Shown one piece after another: positions 16,352 to 24,644 of a DNA stretch of 64,000 nt. Every line of letters starts with the position of its first letter. Position 1 is the first letter of the stretch. Made by a program: the position numbers and the translations under genes. The notes under the pieces are model-generated. The model saw nothing but the letters and a program-made list of their open reading frames with translations. It was not told where the DNA came from and did no database searches. Source of the DNA: Hyphomonadaceae bacterium UBA1849 (lineage in GTDB: Bacteria; Pseudomonadota; Alphaproteobacteria; Caulobacterales; Hyphomonadaceae); the NCBI GenBank assembly GCA_002338565.1, contig DDIN01000002.1, forward strand, positions 124,001-188,000, read 5' to 3'.

Positions 16352-16742
16352 GGTTAGTGATCGGTAACACGTGAAGTTTGAAACTGTTCTAAACACGTTT
16401 CGCCGATAGCACCACCGCCTGCATTTGCCATTTTCACATATTTGATTGGCCGCCAGACCGTTGAGCACAATCTGGTTTTTTGCGGGAAAAGAATAAGCAG
16501 TATTCTGACAAAGAATATTTTCACATTCGCAAATACAGTTCAGATTTCAGCTCTTTCTGTCGATTTTTTGCCATTCAAGCCAAAAACTTTGCTCACTTGG
16601 CCTTGGGTGGGCCATGTAACACTTGAACCTGTCCATGTTTATCATGCATTAGCTTTGCAAGATTTGCGTTTGGACTTTTGGCCCGAAGGTCATTAGATCA
16701 AACGTCTGAACCAGAATGTACACCGGCTTGGGGAGATAAAGC
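16352..16742. other. Intergenic region between the UDG gene and ETF-QO
   Basis: A 391-base divergent promoter region, lower in G+C than the genes. It holds an imperfect LexA-like direct repeat GTTC-N7-GTTT (16386-16400) about 35 bases before the UDG start, and an inverted repeat TATTCT-N5-AGAATA (16501-16517). A ribosome-binding site GGGGAGATAA lies before ETF-QO. I see no ORF with a convincing start and no RNA gene. Confidence 0.5.
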
Positions 16743-18428
16743 ATGGCGTCTGACGCTGTAGAACGTGAGTCCATGGAAGTTGATGTACTGATCATTGGTG
16801 GCGGACCTGCTGGTCTGTCTGCTGCGATCAGACTCATGCAGCTGTCACAGGAAAAAGGCGAAGAGCTTTCTGTGATCGTGCTGGAGAAGGGCGGTGAGAT
16901 TGGCGCTCACATCCTGTCAGGTGTCGTGGTTGACCCTGTTGGTCTTGATACGCTGATCCCGGACTGGCGCGAACGCGACAACCGTCCGCTGCGCACTGAA
17001 GTCACTGGCGACAAATTCAAATATCTCGGCCCTAAAGGTTCTCTCGATATTTCCCTGCTGCCAATGCCGGGCTTCATGAAAAACCATGGCAACTTCACAG
17101 GCTCTCTGGGTAATGTCACTCGCTTCCTCGCTGAAGAAGCCGAAGGTATGGGCGTTGAGATTTTTCCGGGCTTTGCTGCGTCTGAGCTCGTCTATGGCGA
17201 GAATGGCGAAGTCCGCGGCGTTATCGCTGGCGTGAACGGCCTCGACGCTGAAGGTAACCCAAAGCCGGACTATGAGCCGGGTATGGAGCTACTCGGTAAG
17301 TACGTTCTGTTCGCGGAAGGTACACGCGGCTCTCTCACGAAGAAGCTGATCTCCAAGTTCGACCTCGACAAAGACAGCGAGCCTCAGAAATACGGCATCG
17401 GCCTGAAAGAGCTCTGGTCTGTTCCGGAAGAAAACTTCCAGGAAGGCTATGTTCAGCACACGCTTGGTTGGCCGCTGCCAGACAATGTTGGCGGTGGGTC
17501 ATTCCTCTATCACTTCCGTGACAATGGCGAGCCGTTCATCTCCCTCGGTTTCGTGGTTCACCTGAACTATGAGAACCCTTACATCGCGCCATATCAGGAA
17601 TTCCAGCGCTGGAAGCACCACCCTGAAGTGATGAAATACATCGAAGGCGGTAAGCGCGTGTCTTACGGCGCTCGTGCGATTACTGAAGGTGGCTGGCAGT
17701 CTGTGCCTAAGCTCGCCTTCCCAGGCGGCGCCCTGATCGGGTGTTCAGCCGGTTTCGTGAACGTGCCGCGTATTAAAGGCTCTCACAATGCCATCCTGAC
17801 AGGCATGATGGGTGCTGAAGCAGCATTCGACGCACTGCAGGCTGGCCGTTCTGGTGACGAGCTGGTCGAGTACGAAGAAACTTACGAAAAGTCCAGCGTT
17901 TACAAAGAGCTTAAAACAGTTCGTAACGTGAAGCCTATCCTGTCTCGCTTCGGTACTGTGCTGGGTACAGGTCTTGGCGGCGTTGAGATGTGGCTCACAT
18001 CTATCTTCGGCGGCTGGTCACCGTTCGGCACACTCGGCCACAAGAAAACGGACGCGGCATCTCTCAAGCCTGCTGCGAAGTTCAAGCCGATCGATTATCC
18101 GAAGCCGGACGGCAAATACAGCTTCGACAAGCTGACAAACGTTGCATTCACCAACACGTATCACGGTGAAGACCAGCCATGTCACCTCAAACTGCTCGAC
18201 CCGGATCTGCAGAAGTCTTCCGAACTCGGCGTCTTTGATGGTCCATCAGCGCGCTACTGCCCGGCAGGCGTGTATGAGTGGGTGGAAGAGGCGAACGGCG
18301 AGCAGCGCTTCCAGATCAACTCGCAGAACTGCATTCACTGCAAAACCTGTGACATCAAGGACCCGAACCAGAACATCAACTGGGAAACACCAGAAGGTGG
18401 TGGCGGTCCGGCTTACCCGAACATGTAA
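16743..18428 (+). CDS. Electron transfer flavoprotein-ubiquinone oxidoreductase
   Basis: A 561-residue ETF-QO, the membrane-associated enzyme passing electrons from ETF (fatty and amino acid oxidation) to ubiquinone. The FAD-binding Rossmann motif VLIIGGGPAGLSAAIRL is at residues 14-30, and the substrate-side motif GGEIGAHILSGVV follows. The C-terminal ferredoxin-like domain carries the cluster cysteines in CPAGVYEW and NCIHCKTCDIKDP and ends with the family sequence WETPEGGGGPAYPNM. The start is preceded by GGGGAGATAAAGC. Single gene with its own terminator. Confidence 0.97.
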   Translation: MASDAVERESMEVDVLIIGGGPAGLSAAIRLMQLSQEKGEELSVIVLEKGGEIGAHILSGVVVDPVGLDTLIPDWRERDNRPLRTEVTGDKFKYLGPKGSLDISLLPMPGFMKNHGNFTGSLGNVTRFLAEEAEGMGVEIFPGFAASELVYGENGEVRGVIAGVNGLDAEGNPKPDYEPGMELLGKYVLFAEGTRGSLTKKLISKFDLDKDSEPQKYGIGLKELWSVPEENFQEGYVQHTLGWPLPDNVGGGSFLYHFRDNGEPFISLGFVVHLNYENPYIAPYQEFQRWKHHPEVMKYIEGGKRVSYGARAITEGGWQSVPKLAFPGGALIGCSAGFVNVPRIKGSHNAILTGMMGAEAAFDALQAGRSGDELVEYEETYEKSSVYKELKTVRNVKPILSRFGTVLGTGLGGVEMWLTSIFGGWSPFGTLGHKKTDAASLKPAAKFKPIDYPKPDGKYSFDKLTNVAFTNTYHGEDQPCHLKLLDPDLQKSSELGVFDGPSARYCPAGVYEWVEEANGEQRFQINSQNCIHCKTCDIKDPNQNINWETPEGGGGPAYPNM

Positions 18429-18435
18429 TACTCAG

Positions 18436-18463
18436 AAGGGCGGCTCATCGGGTCGCCCTTTTC
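18436..18463 (+). terminator. Terminator of ETF-QO
   Basis: Stem AAGGGCG (18436-18442) with CGCCCTT (18454-18460), followed by TT. It lies seven bases after the ETF-QO stop. Confidence 0.7.
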
Positions 18464-18537
18464 CGTTCACTGATATTTTTATCCGTATTACCAGAATTAC
18501 GATTGTATTCTCGGCCCGCTTCTTTCAGTTTGGCGAC

Positions 18538-20298
18538 ATGAAAACTTTGTATCGCGCTTTATTCGCGGCCTGCGGTGTATCCGCGCTTGCTGCCTGCACT
18601 ACACCCTCTGCGACGACCCCGTCAGCTAACGGCTTTACGCTGGTGCCTGCGCCGGTGCCGCCGACGGCTGAGCAGTTCTCCGATTTCCTGATCGGACGAT
18701 ATGCGTCCCTGACGAATGACCCTGTGCTTGCGGCAGAGACCTTTGTACGTGCTGCAGAGCGTGCGCCGGAAGATGATGTGTTGCAGGAACGCGCTATTTA
18801 TTCGCTTCTGCTGGCGGGCGACAATGACCGTGCTGTCGAGCTTGCGCGCAATGCGCAGAACCATTCTGAAGATTACGGATCGCTTACACGTCTGACCCTT
18901 GGCGTGGCCGCGCTGGAAGACGGTCAGGCCGATTATGCGCGCACGCTTCTCACAACAGGTGAGGTGAGCCCGTTCAACCGCATTGTCTCTCGCCTTGTGG
19001 CTGCCTGGGCAGCCTATGGTGCGGATGATTATGATGCTGCGCGTACGCATGTCGTAGAAGGCCTGGTCGGTGACGACATTCTGGACGGCGTATCGCTCTA
19101 TATGCTGGCTATGATCCAGATGTCCGAGGGCGACGATGACGCTGCCATCGGAACCTTCTCTGCTGTTTGGGAAGAACGCATGCGTCTGGCGGTGGCAGCC
19201 GAGCATTATATGCGTCTCCTCGCTGCACGTGGAGATACCGATCGTGCGCTTCTGATCGCAGACGAGTTCTATCAGGATGTCGGTAATAACCCGTCCGTAG
19301 ACCGTGTTGCGCGCCAGTTGCGCAATGGCGAGACGGTAGAGGTCAAACGCCTGGACGCCGCTGAGGGGGCTGCGATTGCGGTTTACTCTCTGGCGTCTGC
19401 GCTCGCTGCTGAAACGCGCGACGATGTGGCCGGCATTTACTTCAATCTGGCTCTGATCCTGAACCCTGATCTCGATATGGCGCGTACTATGCTGGGCAAT
19501 ACGCTCGATGCAGGTGGTCGCGGTGACGAAGCGCTGGAAGTGCTCCAACGTGTTGGAACGGATTCGCCATTCTTCGCGACGGCTCAGGCGCAGATGGCCT
19601 GGATCCTTCGCCGTCAGGACCGTGACGAAGAAGCGCTTCGGATCGCTTCAGAAGCGCTGGCCTTCACCGATGAGCGTGAGATGCGCATTCAGCTGGGTGA
19701 GCTTTATCGCTCGCTTGAAAAGTATGAAGACGCGCTCGAACTCTTTGACGAAGTAGTCACAGAAGATGAAGCGGCAGGTCGTGAAGACTGGCTGATCTAT
19801 TATGCGCGCGGCGTTGTCCATCACGAGCTGGATAACTGGGAAGCAGCAGAAGATGATTTCTTGCGCTCGCTCGAGATTGATGGCTCTCGCGCTCAGGTGC
19901 TCAATTATCTCGGCTATTCATGGGTCGATCGCGGCGAGCATCTGGAACAGGCCTTCGAGATGATCCAGCAGGCCGTCGCGCTGCAGCCATATTCCGGCTA
20001 CATCGTGGATAGTCTTGGTTGGGCTTATTACCGCCTTGGCCAGTATGAGCAGGCCGTGACCTATCTCGAACACGCTGTTGAGCTCTCCTCCAATGACCCG
20101 ACGCTGAATGATCACCTTGGTGATGCATACTGGCGGGTAGGGCGCCGTATTGAGGCACGCTTTCAATGGCGGCATGCGCTCGCGCTCGAACCGGAAGAAG
20201 ACCAGATCCCTCTCATTCAGGAGAAGCTGGAGAACGGTCTGCCGGAGTTGCCTGTGACAGTGGTTGCAGAAGACGATGAGACGCGTCACGGACAATGA
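18538..20298 (+). CDS. TPR-repeat lipoprotein
   Basis: A 586-residue exported protein built of tetratricopeptide-like helical repeats. It begins with a lipoprotein signal, MKTLYRALFAACGVSALAAC, whose lipobox Cys20 is the anchor. After a Pro/Thr linker the rest is regular helix pairs, with canonical TPRs in the C-terminal third: AQVLNYLGYSWVDRGEHLEQA, VDSLGWAYYRLGQYEQAVTYL and LNDHLGDAYWRVGRRIEARF. Such proteins act as scaffolds in the cell envelope; the partner is unknown. The frame is open far upstream into ETF-QO, but the signal peptide fixes the ATG at 18538. Its stop overlaps the start of ispE by four bases. Confidence 0.9.
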   Translation: MKTLYRALFAACGVSALAACTTPSATTPSANGFTLVPAPVPPTAEQFSDFLIGRYASLTNDPVLAAETFVRAAERAPEDDVLQERAIYSLLLAGDNDRAVELARNAQNHSEDYGSLTRLTLGVAALEDGQADYARTLLTTGEVSPFNRIVSRLVAAWAAYGADDYDAARTHVVEGLVGDDILDGVSLYMLAMIQMSEGDDDAAIGTFSAVWEERMRLAVAAEHYMRLLAARGDTDRALLIADEFYQDVGNNPSVDRVARQLRNGETVEVKRLDAAEGAAIAVYSLASALAAETRDDVAGIYFNLALILNPDLDMARTMLGNTLDAGGRGDEALEVLQRVGTDSPFFATAQAQMAWILRRQDRDEEALRIASEALAFTDEREMRIQLGELYRSLEKYEDALELFDEVVTEDEAAGREDWLIYYARGVVHHELDNWEAAEDDFLRSLEIDGSRAQVLNYLGYSWVDRGEHLEQAFEMIQQAVALQPYSGYIVDSLGWAYYRLGQYEQAVTYLEHAVELSSNDPTLNDHLGDAYWRVGRRIEARFQWRHALALEPEEDQIPLIQEKLENGLPELPVTVVAEDDETRHGQ

Positions 20299-21215
20299 GC
20301 GGGCTTAAACCGGCGAGCATTTCGGCGCCTGCCAAGGTCAATCTCTATCTCCATGTCGGCCCGGTGCGTAGCGATGGGCGGCATCCGCTTGATAGTCTTG
20401 TCGTGTTTGCAGACGCGCGTGCCGCAGATCGCCTGCATTTTACTCCATCAGATGAAGCGCTTTTCCTGAACGTGTCAGGTCCCGGAATGGACGATGCGAT
20501 GCTTGGCGCTGACGAAGAAAACCTCGTGCTTAGAGCTGCACGTCTATTGTCTGAAAAGACGGGCGTCACTTTCAAAGGCGCTCTGACGCTCGAAAAGCAT
20601 CTGCCGATTGCCGCGGGTATTGGTGGTGGATCATCTGATGCGGCCGCAACCCTTCGGATTCTCAATCATGCCTTTGAGCTTGGCCTGAGTGCCCAAGAAC
20701 TCATGGCGATGTCTGTTCCGCTTGGCGGTGATGTGCCCGCCTGCGTCGCGGGAGAACCTGTGCTCATGCGCGGTGACGGCGATCGTATCGAGGCGCTTCG
20801 GACGCTGCCCCCTGAATTTCCTGCAGTGTTGGTGGCGCCGCCCATTGCCTGCCCGACGGGACCGGTCTTCAGGGCTTTCGATGAATGGGACGGTGCTCCG
20901 AAGTTTTCAGAATGCGCGCCACCAGTCGGATTAAACGGTCGGGCGTACCTTGCGGCGTTACGTTCCGACTATCGGAATGATCTCCAGATGCCTGCGATGG
21001 CTCGTCATCCGGAAATTGGCGACTTGCTCAACCGTCTTCAGACTTTTGCGGGCGCCGAGTTCACGGCGATGTCCGGCTCTGGCGCCACTTGCTTTGCCCT
21101 TTTCGCAGATGAGCAGGCGGCTCGCTATGCGGCGCGCGCCATCCGTGCTCAATCCCCGACATTATGGGTAGCAGAGACGAAACTCGGCGCTGCCGGGTTT
21201 GACCTCTCAGTCTAA
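20295..21215 (+). CDS. ispE: 4-diphosphocytidyl-2-C-methyl-D-erythritol kinase
   Basis: A 306-residue GHMP kinase of the non-mevalonate isoprenoid pathway, phosphorylating CDP-methylerythritol. Visible motifs: PAKVNLYLHV near the N-terminus with the catalytic lysine, the ATP-binding glycine loop LPIAAGIGGGSSDAAATLR, and the C-terminal motif MSGSGATCFALF. It overlaps the TPR lipoprotein gene (ATGA) and is followed after 35 bases by a polyprenyl-phosphate sugar transferase; with the polyprenyl synthase next door this stretch concentrates isoprenoid-related genes. Confidence 0.97.
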   Translation: MSGLKPASISAPAKVNLYLHVGPVRSDGRHPLDSLVVFADARAADRLHFTPSDEALFLNVSGPGMDDAMLGADEENLVLRAARLLSEKTGVTFKGALTLEKHLPIAAGIGGGSSDAAATLRILNHAFELGLSAQELMAMSVPLGGDVPACVAGEPVLMRGDGDRIEALRTLPPEFPAVLVAPPIACPTGPVFRAFDEWDGAPKFSECAPPVGLNGRAYLAALRSDYRNDLQMPAMARHPEIGDLLNRLQTFAGAEFTAMSGSGATCFALFADEQAARYAARAIRAQSPTLWVAETKLGAAGFDLSV

Positions 21216-21250
21216 GCTGCGTACAGCAAAAAGGGTTCTATGGGGTTGTT

Positions 21251-22297
21251 ATGCCTGAGTTTCTGACATTGCCTCTGATTAGTGCGCTTGCTGCGATACC
21301 GCTGGCTGCGCTTCTTGGCGCGCTGCTGATCCGCGTTGGTCCGCGTGATGCGCCAGATGGCGACAGAAAAGATCAGGCGAAGGCGATGCCGACCTCTGGC
21401 GGCATTGCGGTGTTCTTCACTGTCGTGCCTCTTACCGTGCTTGTGCTTCTGCTCAATCCGGAATGGCGGGACGTTCCCGTCTTCGTTCTGCTTGCAGGTG
21501 CGCTCTACATGTTCGTCATGGGCGTCTGGGACGATTTGGTGGCGCTACCCGCTCTGCCCAAGCTTGTCGCTCAGCTCATTCTGGCGCTGGCGGTGGCCTG
21601 GCTGGGTGTACGTGTTGGGTATTTCGACCTCGGACGCCACAGCTGGGAAACAGGGCTGGTGCTCGGCGTGATCGGATCTGCTGCGTGGCTGATTGTTACG
21701 ACGAATGCCGTGAACTTTATGGACGGCTCTGACGGCCTCGCTATGGGCTCCTCAGCCGTAATCGCGACGGCACTTGCTTTCTTGTCCGCCGTCACCGGTG
21801 AGTACGATATTCTTGCCTGCTCACTTATCCTGCTTGGCGGACTGTTTGGCCTGTTGTTCTGGAATGGACGCGGCAAGCTGTTCGCAGGTGATGCGGGCGC
21901 TTTGTTCGTCGGCTTCTATCTGGCGGGGCTGGTGCTCATTTGGGTGGATCGCACACATAGCTCTGTCTGGATTGCACCGTCGCTCTTCATCGCGTTTCTG
22001 GCTGACGTGCTGCTGACCCTTATCTGGCGGTTCCAGCGTAAGCGAAACCTGATGCAGCCGCATCGTGAGCACGTTTATCAGATCATGCTGAAGGCACGAG
22101 TCTCGCAGCCTTTGACTGCGTGGATTTACGTCTGGGTGAGCGTGCATGGCGCGCTGATCGCGGGCTTTTCGCTCGTGTTTCCGGTGGGCGGCGCGCTTGT
22201 CGGCTTCGCGGTTCTTCTTGCGATCCTGTATGTGGTCAATCGCAAGATCAGAGCATCAGCTCTCGAAAACGGTTATCTCGAACAGGATAATCAGTAA
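21251..22297 (+). CDS. WecA/MraY-family polyprenyl-phosphate sugar-1-P transferase
   Basis: A 348-residue integral membrane protein with about ten hydrophobic helices. The family signatures are present: AMPTSGGIAVF after helix 1, the DDLV acidic pair in MGVWDDLVALP, NAVNFMDGSDGLAMG, the GDAGALFVGF block and the HREHVYQ histidine motif. It would transfer a HexNAc-1-phosphate from UDP-sugar to undecaprenyl phosphate, starting a surface polysaccharide; lack of the full MraY pattern and genomic place (not in the mur cluster) favour a WecA-like role. It converges with the polyprenyl synthase gene, overlapping seven bases. Confidence 0.9.
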   Translation: MPEFLTLPLISALAAIPLAALLGALLIRVGPRDAPDGDRKDQAKAMPTSGGIAVFFTVVPLTVLVLLLNPEWRDVPVFVLLAGALYMFVMGVWDDLVALPALPKLVAQLILALAVAWLGVRVGYFDLGRHSWETGLVLGVIGSAAWLIVTTNAVNFMDGSDGLAMGSSAVIATALAFLSAVTGEYDILACSLILLGGLFGLLFWNGRGKLFAGDAGALFVGFYLAGLVLIWVDRTHSSVWIAPSLFIAFLADVLLTLIWRFQRKRNLMQPHREHVYQIMLKARVSQPLTAWIYVWVSVHGALIAGFSLVFPVGGALVGFAVLLAILYVVNRKIRASALENGYLEQDNQ

Positions 22298-23301
22298 GCG
22301 CGGTCGACGCAGAAATCAGCCAGCGACGACAGAGCATCGCGGTATGGCGAGGCTGGCAGGGACTGCAGCGATTTCTTCGCGATCTCAACGTATGAACGGG
22401 CCTCTGCCAGCGTATCCTTCGCCGCGCCAGTGGAACGGATCAGATGGATAGCATGTGCCAGATCGCTGTCCTCCTGAGTTTCAGGATTAAGCGCACGATC
22501 CCAGAATACTTTGTCGTCTGCGCTGCCACGGCGACGCGCGATGACGATTGGGAGCGTGATTTTGCATTCGCGGAAATCGTCGCCGACTGATTTGCCGATA
22601 ACAGAGGTCGTGCCGCCATAATCCAGAGCGTCATCGACGAGCTGGAAGGCGAGGCCGAGGTTTTTGCCGTAAGCCTGCATCGCGCGGACCTGCTCTTCAG
22701 GCGCATCAGCGCACACCGCGCCTGATTCTGAAGCTGCCTCGAACAGTGCGGCTGTCTTAGCCTCAATAATGCGAAGATATTCTTCTGTTGGCAGGTCCAG
22801 CTGGCCCATCACAGCGAGCTGGTGCACTTCGCCTTCAGCGATGACGCTGGACGCGTTGGAGAGGATATCCAGAACCGAGAGGCGGCCTGTCTCAACCATC
22901 AATGTAAAGGCGCGGGCAAACAGAAAGTCGCCGACCAGAATGCTGGCAGAATTACCCCAGACATTCTTCGCGGCCGGCTTGCCGCGGCGCAGATCGGACT
23001 CGTCAACGACATCGTCATGGAGAAGTGTTGCAGTGTGAATAAATTCAACCGCAGCAGCCAGGCAGTGGACCGGCGTCATATCAGTCGCGCCGCAAGCTTT
23101 CGCTGCAGCAAGCGTGATCAGAGGACGCAGGCGTTTACCGCCAGCAGAAACAATATAACCGGAGAGATTGGGGATAACAGAAACAGGGCTCGCTGCGCGC
23201 TCGGTCAGAAGCGTTTCGACAGCGGCGACGTCATCGTCCAGAAGTCCGGAGAGTGTCTGGAAAGCGTTGGCGGAATCAATTTTCAATGGCGTGGCGTCCA
23301 A
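22291..23301 (-). CDS. Polyprenyl diphosphate synthase (octaprenyl type)
   Basis: A 336-residue trans-prenyltransferase. First aspartate-rich motif LLHDDVVDESDLRRGKPAAK, second QLVDDALDYGG, and the GGKRLRP substrate motif near residue 53. These enzymes make the long isoprenoid tail of ubiquinone. Length and motif spacing fit the IspB group; chain length cannot be read off safely. Monocistronic, divergent from the DUF2007 gene. Confidence 0.95.
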   Translation of the reverse strand: MDATPLKIDSANAFQTLSGLLDDDVAAVETLLTERAASPVSVIPNLSGYIVSAGGKRLRPLITLAAAKACGATDMTPVHCLAAAVEFIHTATLLHDDVVDESDLRRGKPAAKNVWGNSASILVGDFLFARAFTLMVETGRLSVLDILSNASSVIAEGEVHQLAVMGQLDLPTEEYLRIIEAKTAALFEAASESGAVCADAPEEQVRAMQAYGKNLGLAFQLVDDALDYGGTTSVIGKSVGDDFRECKITLPIVIARRRGSADDKVFWDRALNPETQEDSDLAHAIHLIRSTGAAKDTLAEARSYVEIAKKSLQSLPASPYRDALSSLADFCVDRAY

Positions 23302-23456
23302 GGATCAAAACCTTTTTACTACTCACCCCAGATATAGGGCGTTCTTCCCAACGAAACAAAGAGCTGTCATCCTCTCCGCGTCACTCCGCCGCCATCTTCT
23401 ACGAAGATTTGCGATCGGAAAACCTCTTGGCCCAGATCAAAAGGAAAAGCAAACGC

Positions 23457-23666
23457 TTGGAAGAACTAATCCGAACGAATAACGCCGTAGAGTTGTCAGT
23501 CATTGATGCACGCCTCACAGAAGCGGGTATTGAGCATGTTGTGCTGGACGGCTTCACGAGCGGCATGGAAGGGTCTATCGGGGCAATACCACGGCGCGTG
23601 CTGGTGTTCTCAGAAGACAAAGCAGCTGCGCTCGCGCTGATCGAAGACGTATTAAAGGGCGAATAA
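23457..23666 (+). CDS. DUF2007 domain-containing protein (TTG start)
   Basis: A 69-residue protein covering the whole DUF2007 domain: EELIRTNNAVELSVIDARL, AGIEHVVLDG and the signature EGSIGAIPRRVLVFSEDKAAA. The family resembles PII-like or signal-transducing small domains and has no firm function. No ATG is in place; homologues start with M-(E)ELLRT, so the TTG at 23457, with AAGGA upstream, is the best start. The longer frame upstream is poorly conserved in type. The stop TAA shares its last base with the ATG of the methyltransferase (TAATG), so the two are coupled. Confidence 0.8.
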   Translation: MEELIRTNNAVELSVIDARLTEAGIEHVVLDGFTSGMEGSIGAIPRRVLVFSEDKAAALALIEDVLKGE

Positions 23667-24403
23667 TGTCGCTTGTGACTGAGGACTGGTTGCTCAACGA
23701 GCAGGTCCGTATTTTTCAGCCGGAAAAGGGCTACAGGGCGGGGCTGGATGCCATTCTGCTTGCCGCAAGCCTGTCCGGGCGCAAAGGACAGCGCATTCTG
23801 GATATGGGGTGCGGTGCGGGCGGTGCGCTCTTTCCGGCGGCCTGGCGCCTGGCGGAAGCCGGGTTTGTCGGGCTGGAGCGTGACGCTGTGATGGTGCCGC
23901 TGGCGAAGCAAGGCATTGAGGCCAACGGCTTTTCTGATCGTGTGAGCATCGCTGAGCAGGACGTGTCTAGCATTCCGGCAGATTGGGAGAACCGGTTCGA
24001 TCAGGTCATGTCCAACCCGCCATATTTTGAACCGGGCCGTATTAAGACCACGCATGAAGGGCGCACGCACGCTTATATGGCTGAGGTGCCCCTGAATGAC
24101 TGGTTGAAGAAGATGTTGTTCCTCACGAAGCCAAAGGGGCGGATTACGCTGATCCACCGCGCTGGTGTGCTGGGTGATATTCTGGCCTATCTGATGAGCC
24201 GGTCCGGGCAGATCGAAATCCTGCCGGTAAGATCCGCACCGGGCGAGCCAGCCAAACGTGTGATTGTGACAGCCCGAAAAGGCCTTAAGCGCGGGGAGAC
24301 TGTGCTTCACGAAGGATTGATCATGCATAAGGCCAAAGGCGAGCAGGATTATACCGAACGGGCGGCTGCGGTTCTCGGCGGTGCGCCGCTCGATTGGGTT
24401 TAG
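23666..24403 (+). CDS. TrmN6-like tRNA1(Val) adenine-N6 methyltransferase
   Basis: A 245-residue class I AdoMet methyltransferase. N-terminal YRAGLDAILLAASL, AdoMet motif I ILDMGCGAGGALFPAAW, and the catalytic N6-adenine motif NPPYF (in QVMSNPPYFEPG). This combination is that of YfiC/TrmN6, which methylates A37 of tRNA1(Val). The product is cytoplasmic. Translationally coupled to the DUF2007 gene by TAATG. A distinct alternative would be an rRNA adenine methylase with the same NPPY core. Confidence 0.85.
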   Translation: MSLVTEDWLLNEQVRIFQPEKGYRAGLDAILLAASLSGRKGQRILDMGCGAGGALFPAAWRLAEAGFVGLERDAVMVPLAKQGIEANGFSDRVSIAEQDVSSIPADWENRFDQVMSNPPYFEPGRIKTTHEGRTHAYMAEVPLNDWLKKMLFLTKPKGRITLIHRAGVLGDILAYLMSRSGQIEILPVRSAPGEPAKRVIVTARKGLKRGETVLHEGLIMHKAKGEQDYTERAAAVLGGAPLDWV

Positions 24404-24461
24404 ACCTGCCTTATTCTGACCCCACGCGTCTGCTTAGCTTTCCCATAGAAGGAGATATGCC

Positions 24462-24587
24462 ATGCAGACGATGTTCGTATTCCTGCTGATTTCAGGCCTG
24501 ATACTGGGCCTTGTCATCTCTATGCTTGGGCATCCGAAAATCTATCGTGCAATCTTTGGCGGTTCGGCGCGTTCGCTTGACCATTAG
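24462..24587 (+). CDS. Small single-helix membrane protein (41 aa)
   Basis: A 41-residue ORF with a strong ribosome-binding site (AAGGAGATATGCC) before its ATG. Residues 4-24 form a hydrophobic helix (MFVFLLISGLILGLVISMLG), followed by HPKIYRAIFGG and a short polar tail. I do not recognise a family. It lies alone between the TrmN6-like gene and the aminotransferase terminator. Confidence 0.55.
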   Translation: MQTMFVFLLISGLILGLVISMLGHPKIYRAIFGGSARSLDH

Positions 24588-24592
24588 CCCAT

Positions 24593-24620
24593 AAAAAAGG
24601 ACGGGCCCGTGAGCCCGTCC
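24593..24620 (-). terminator. Terminator of the HisC-like aminotransferase gene
   Basis: Perfect 8-bp stem GGACGGGC (24599-24606) with GCCCGTCC (24613-24620); on the minus strand it is followed by six T (24598-24593). It lies 25 bases after the aminotransferase stop. Confidence 0.85.
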
Positions 24621-24644
24621 AGATACATGGGGATTACTGGAAAA

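Noticed and set aside
18622..19548. 308-codon minus-strand frame opposite the TPR lipoprotein gene
   Set aside because: Fully antisense to a well-supported gene with signal peptide and TPRs; composition is not protein-like (many Arg, His, Ile runs).
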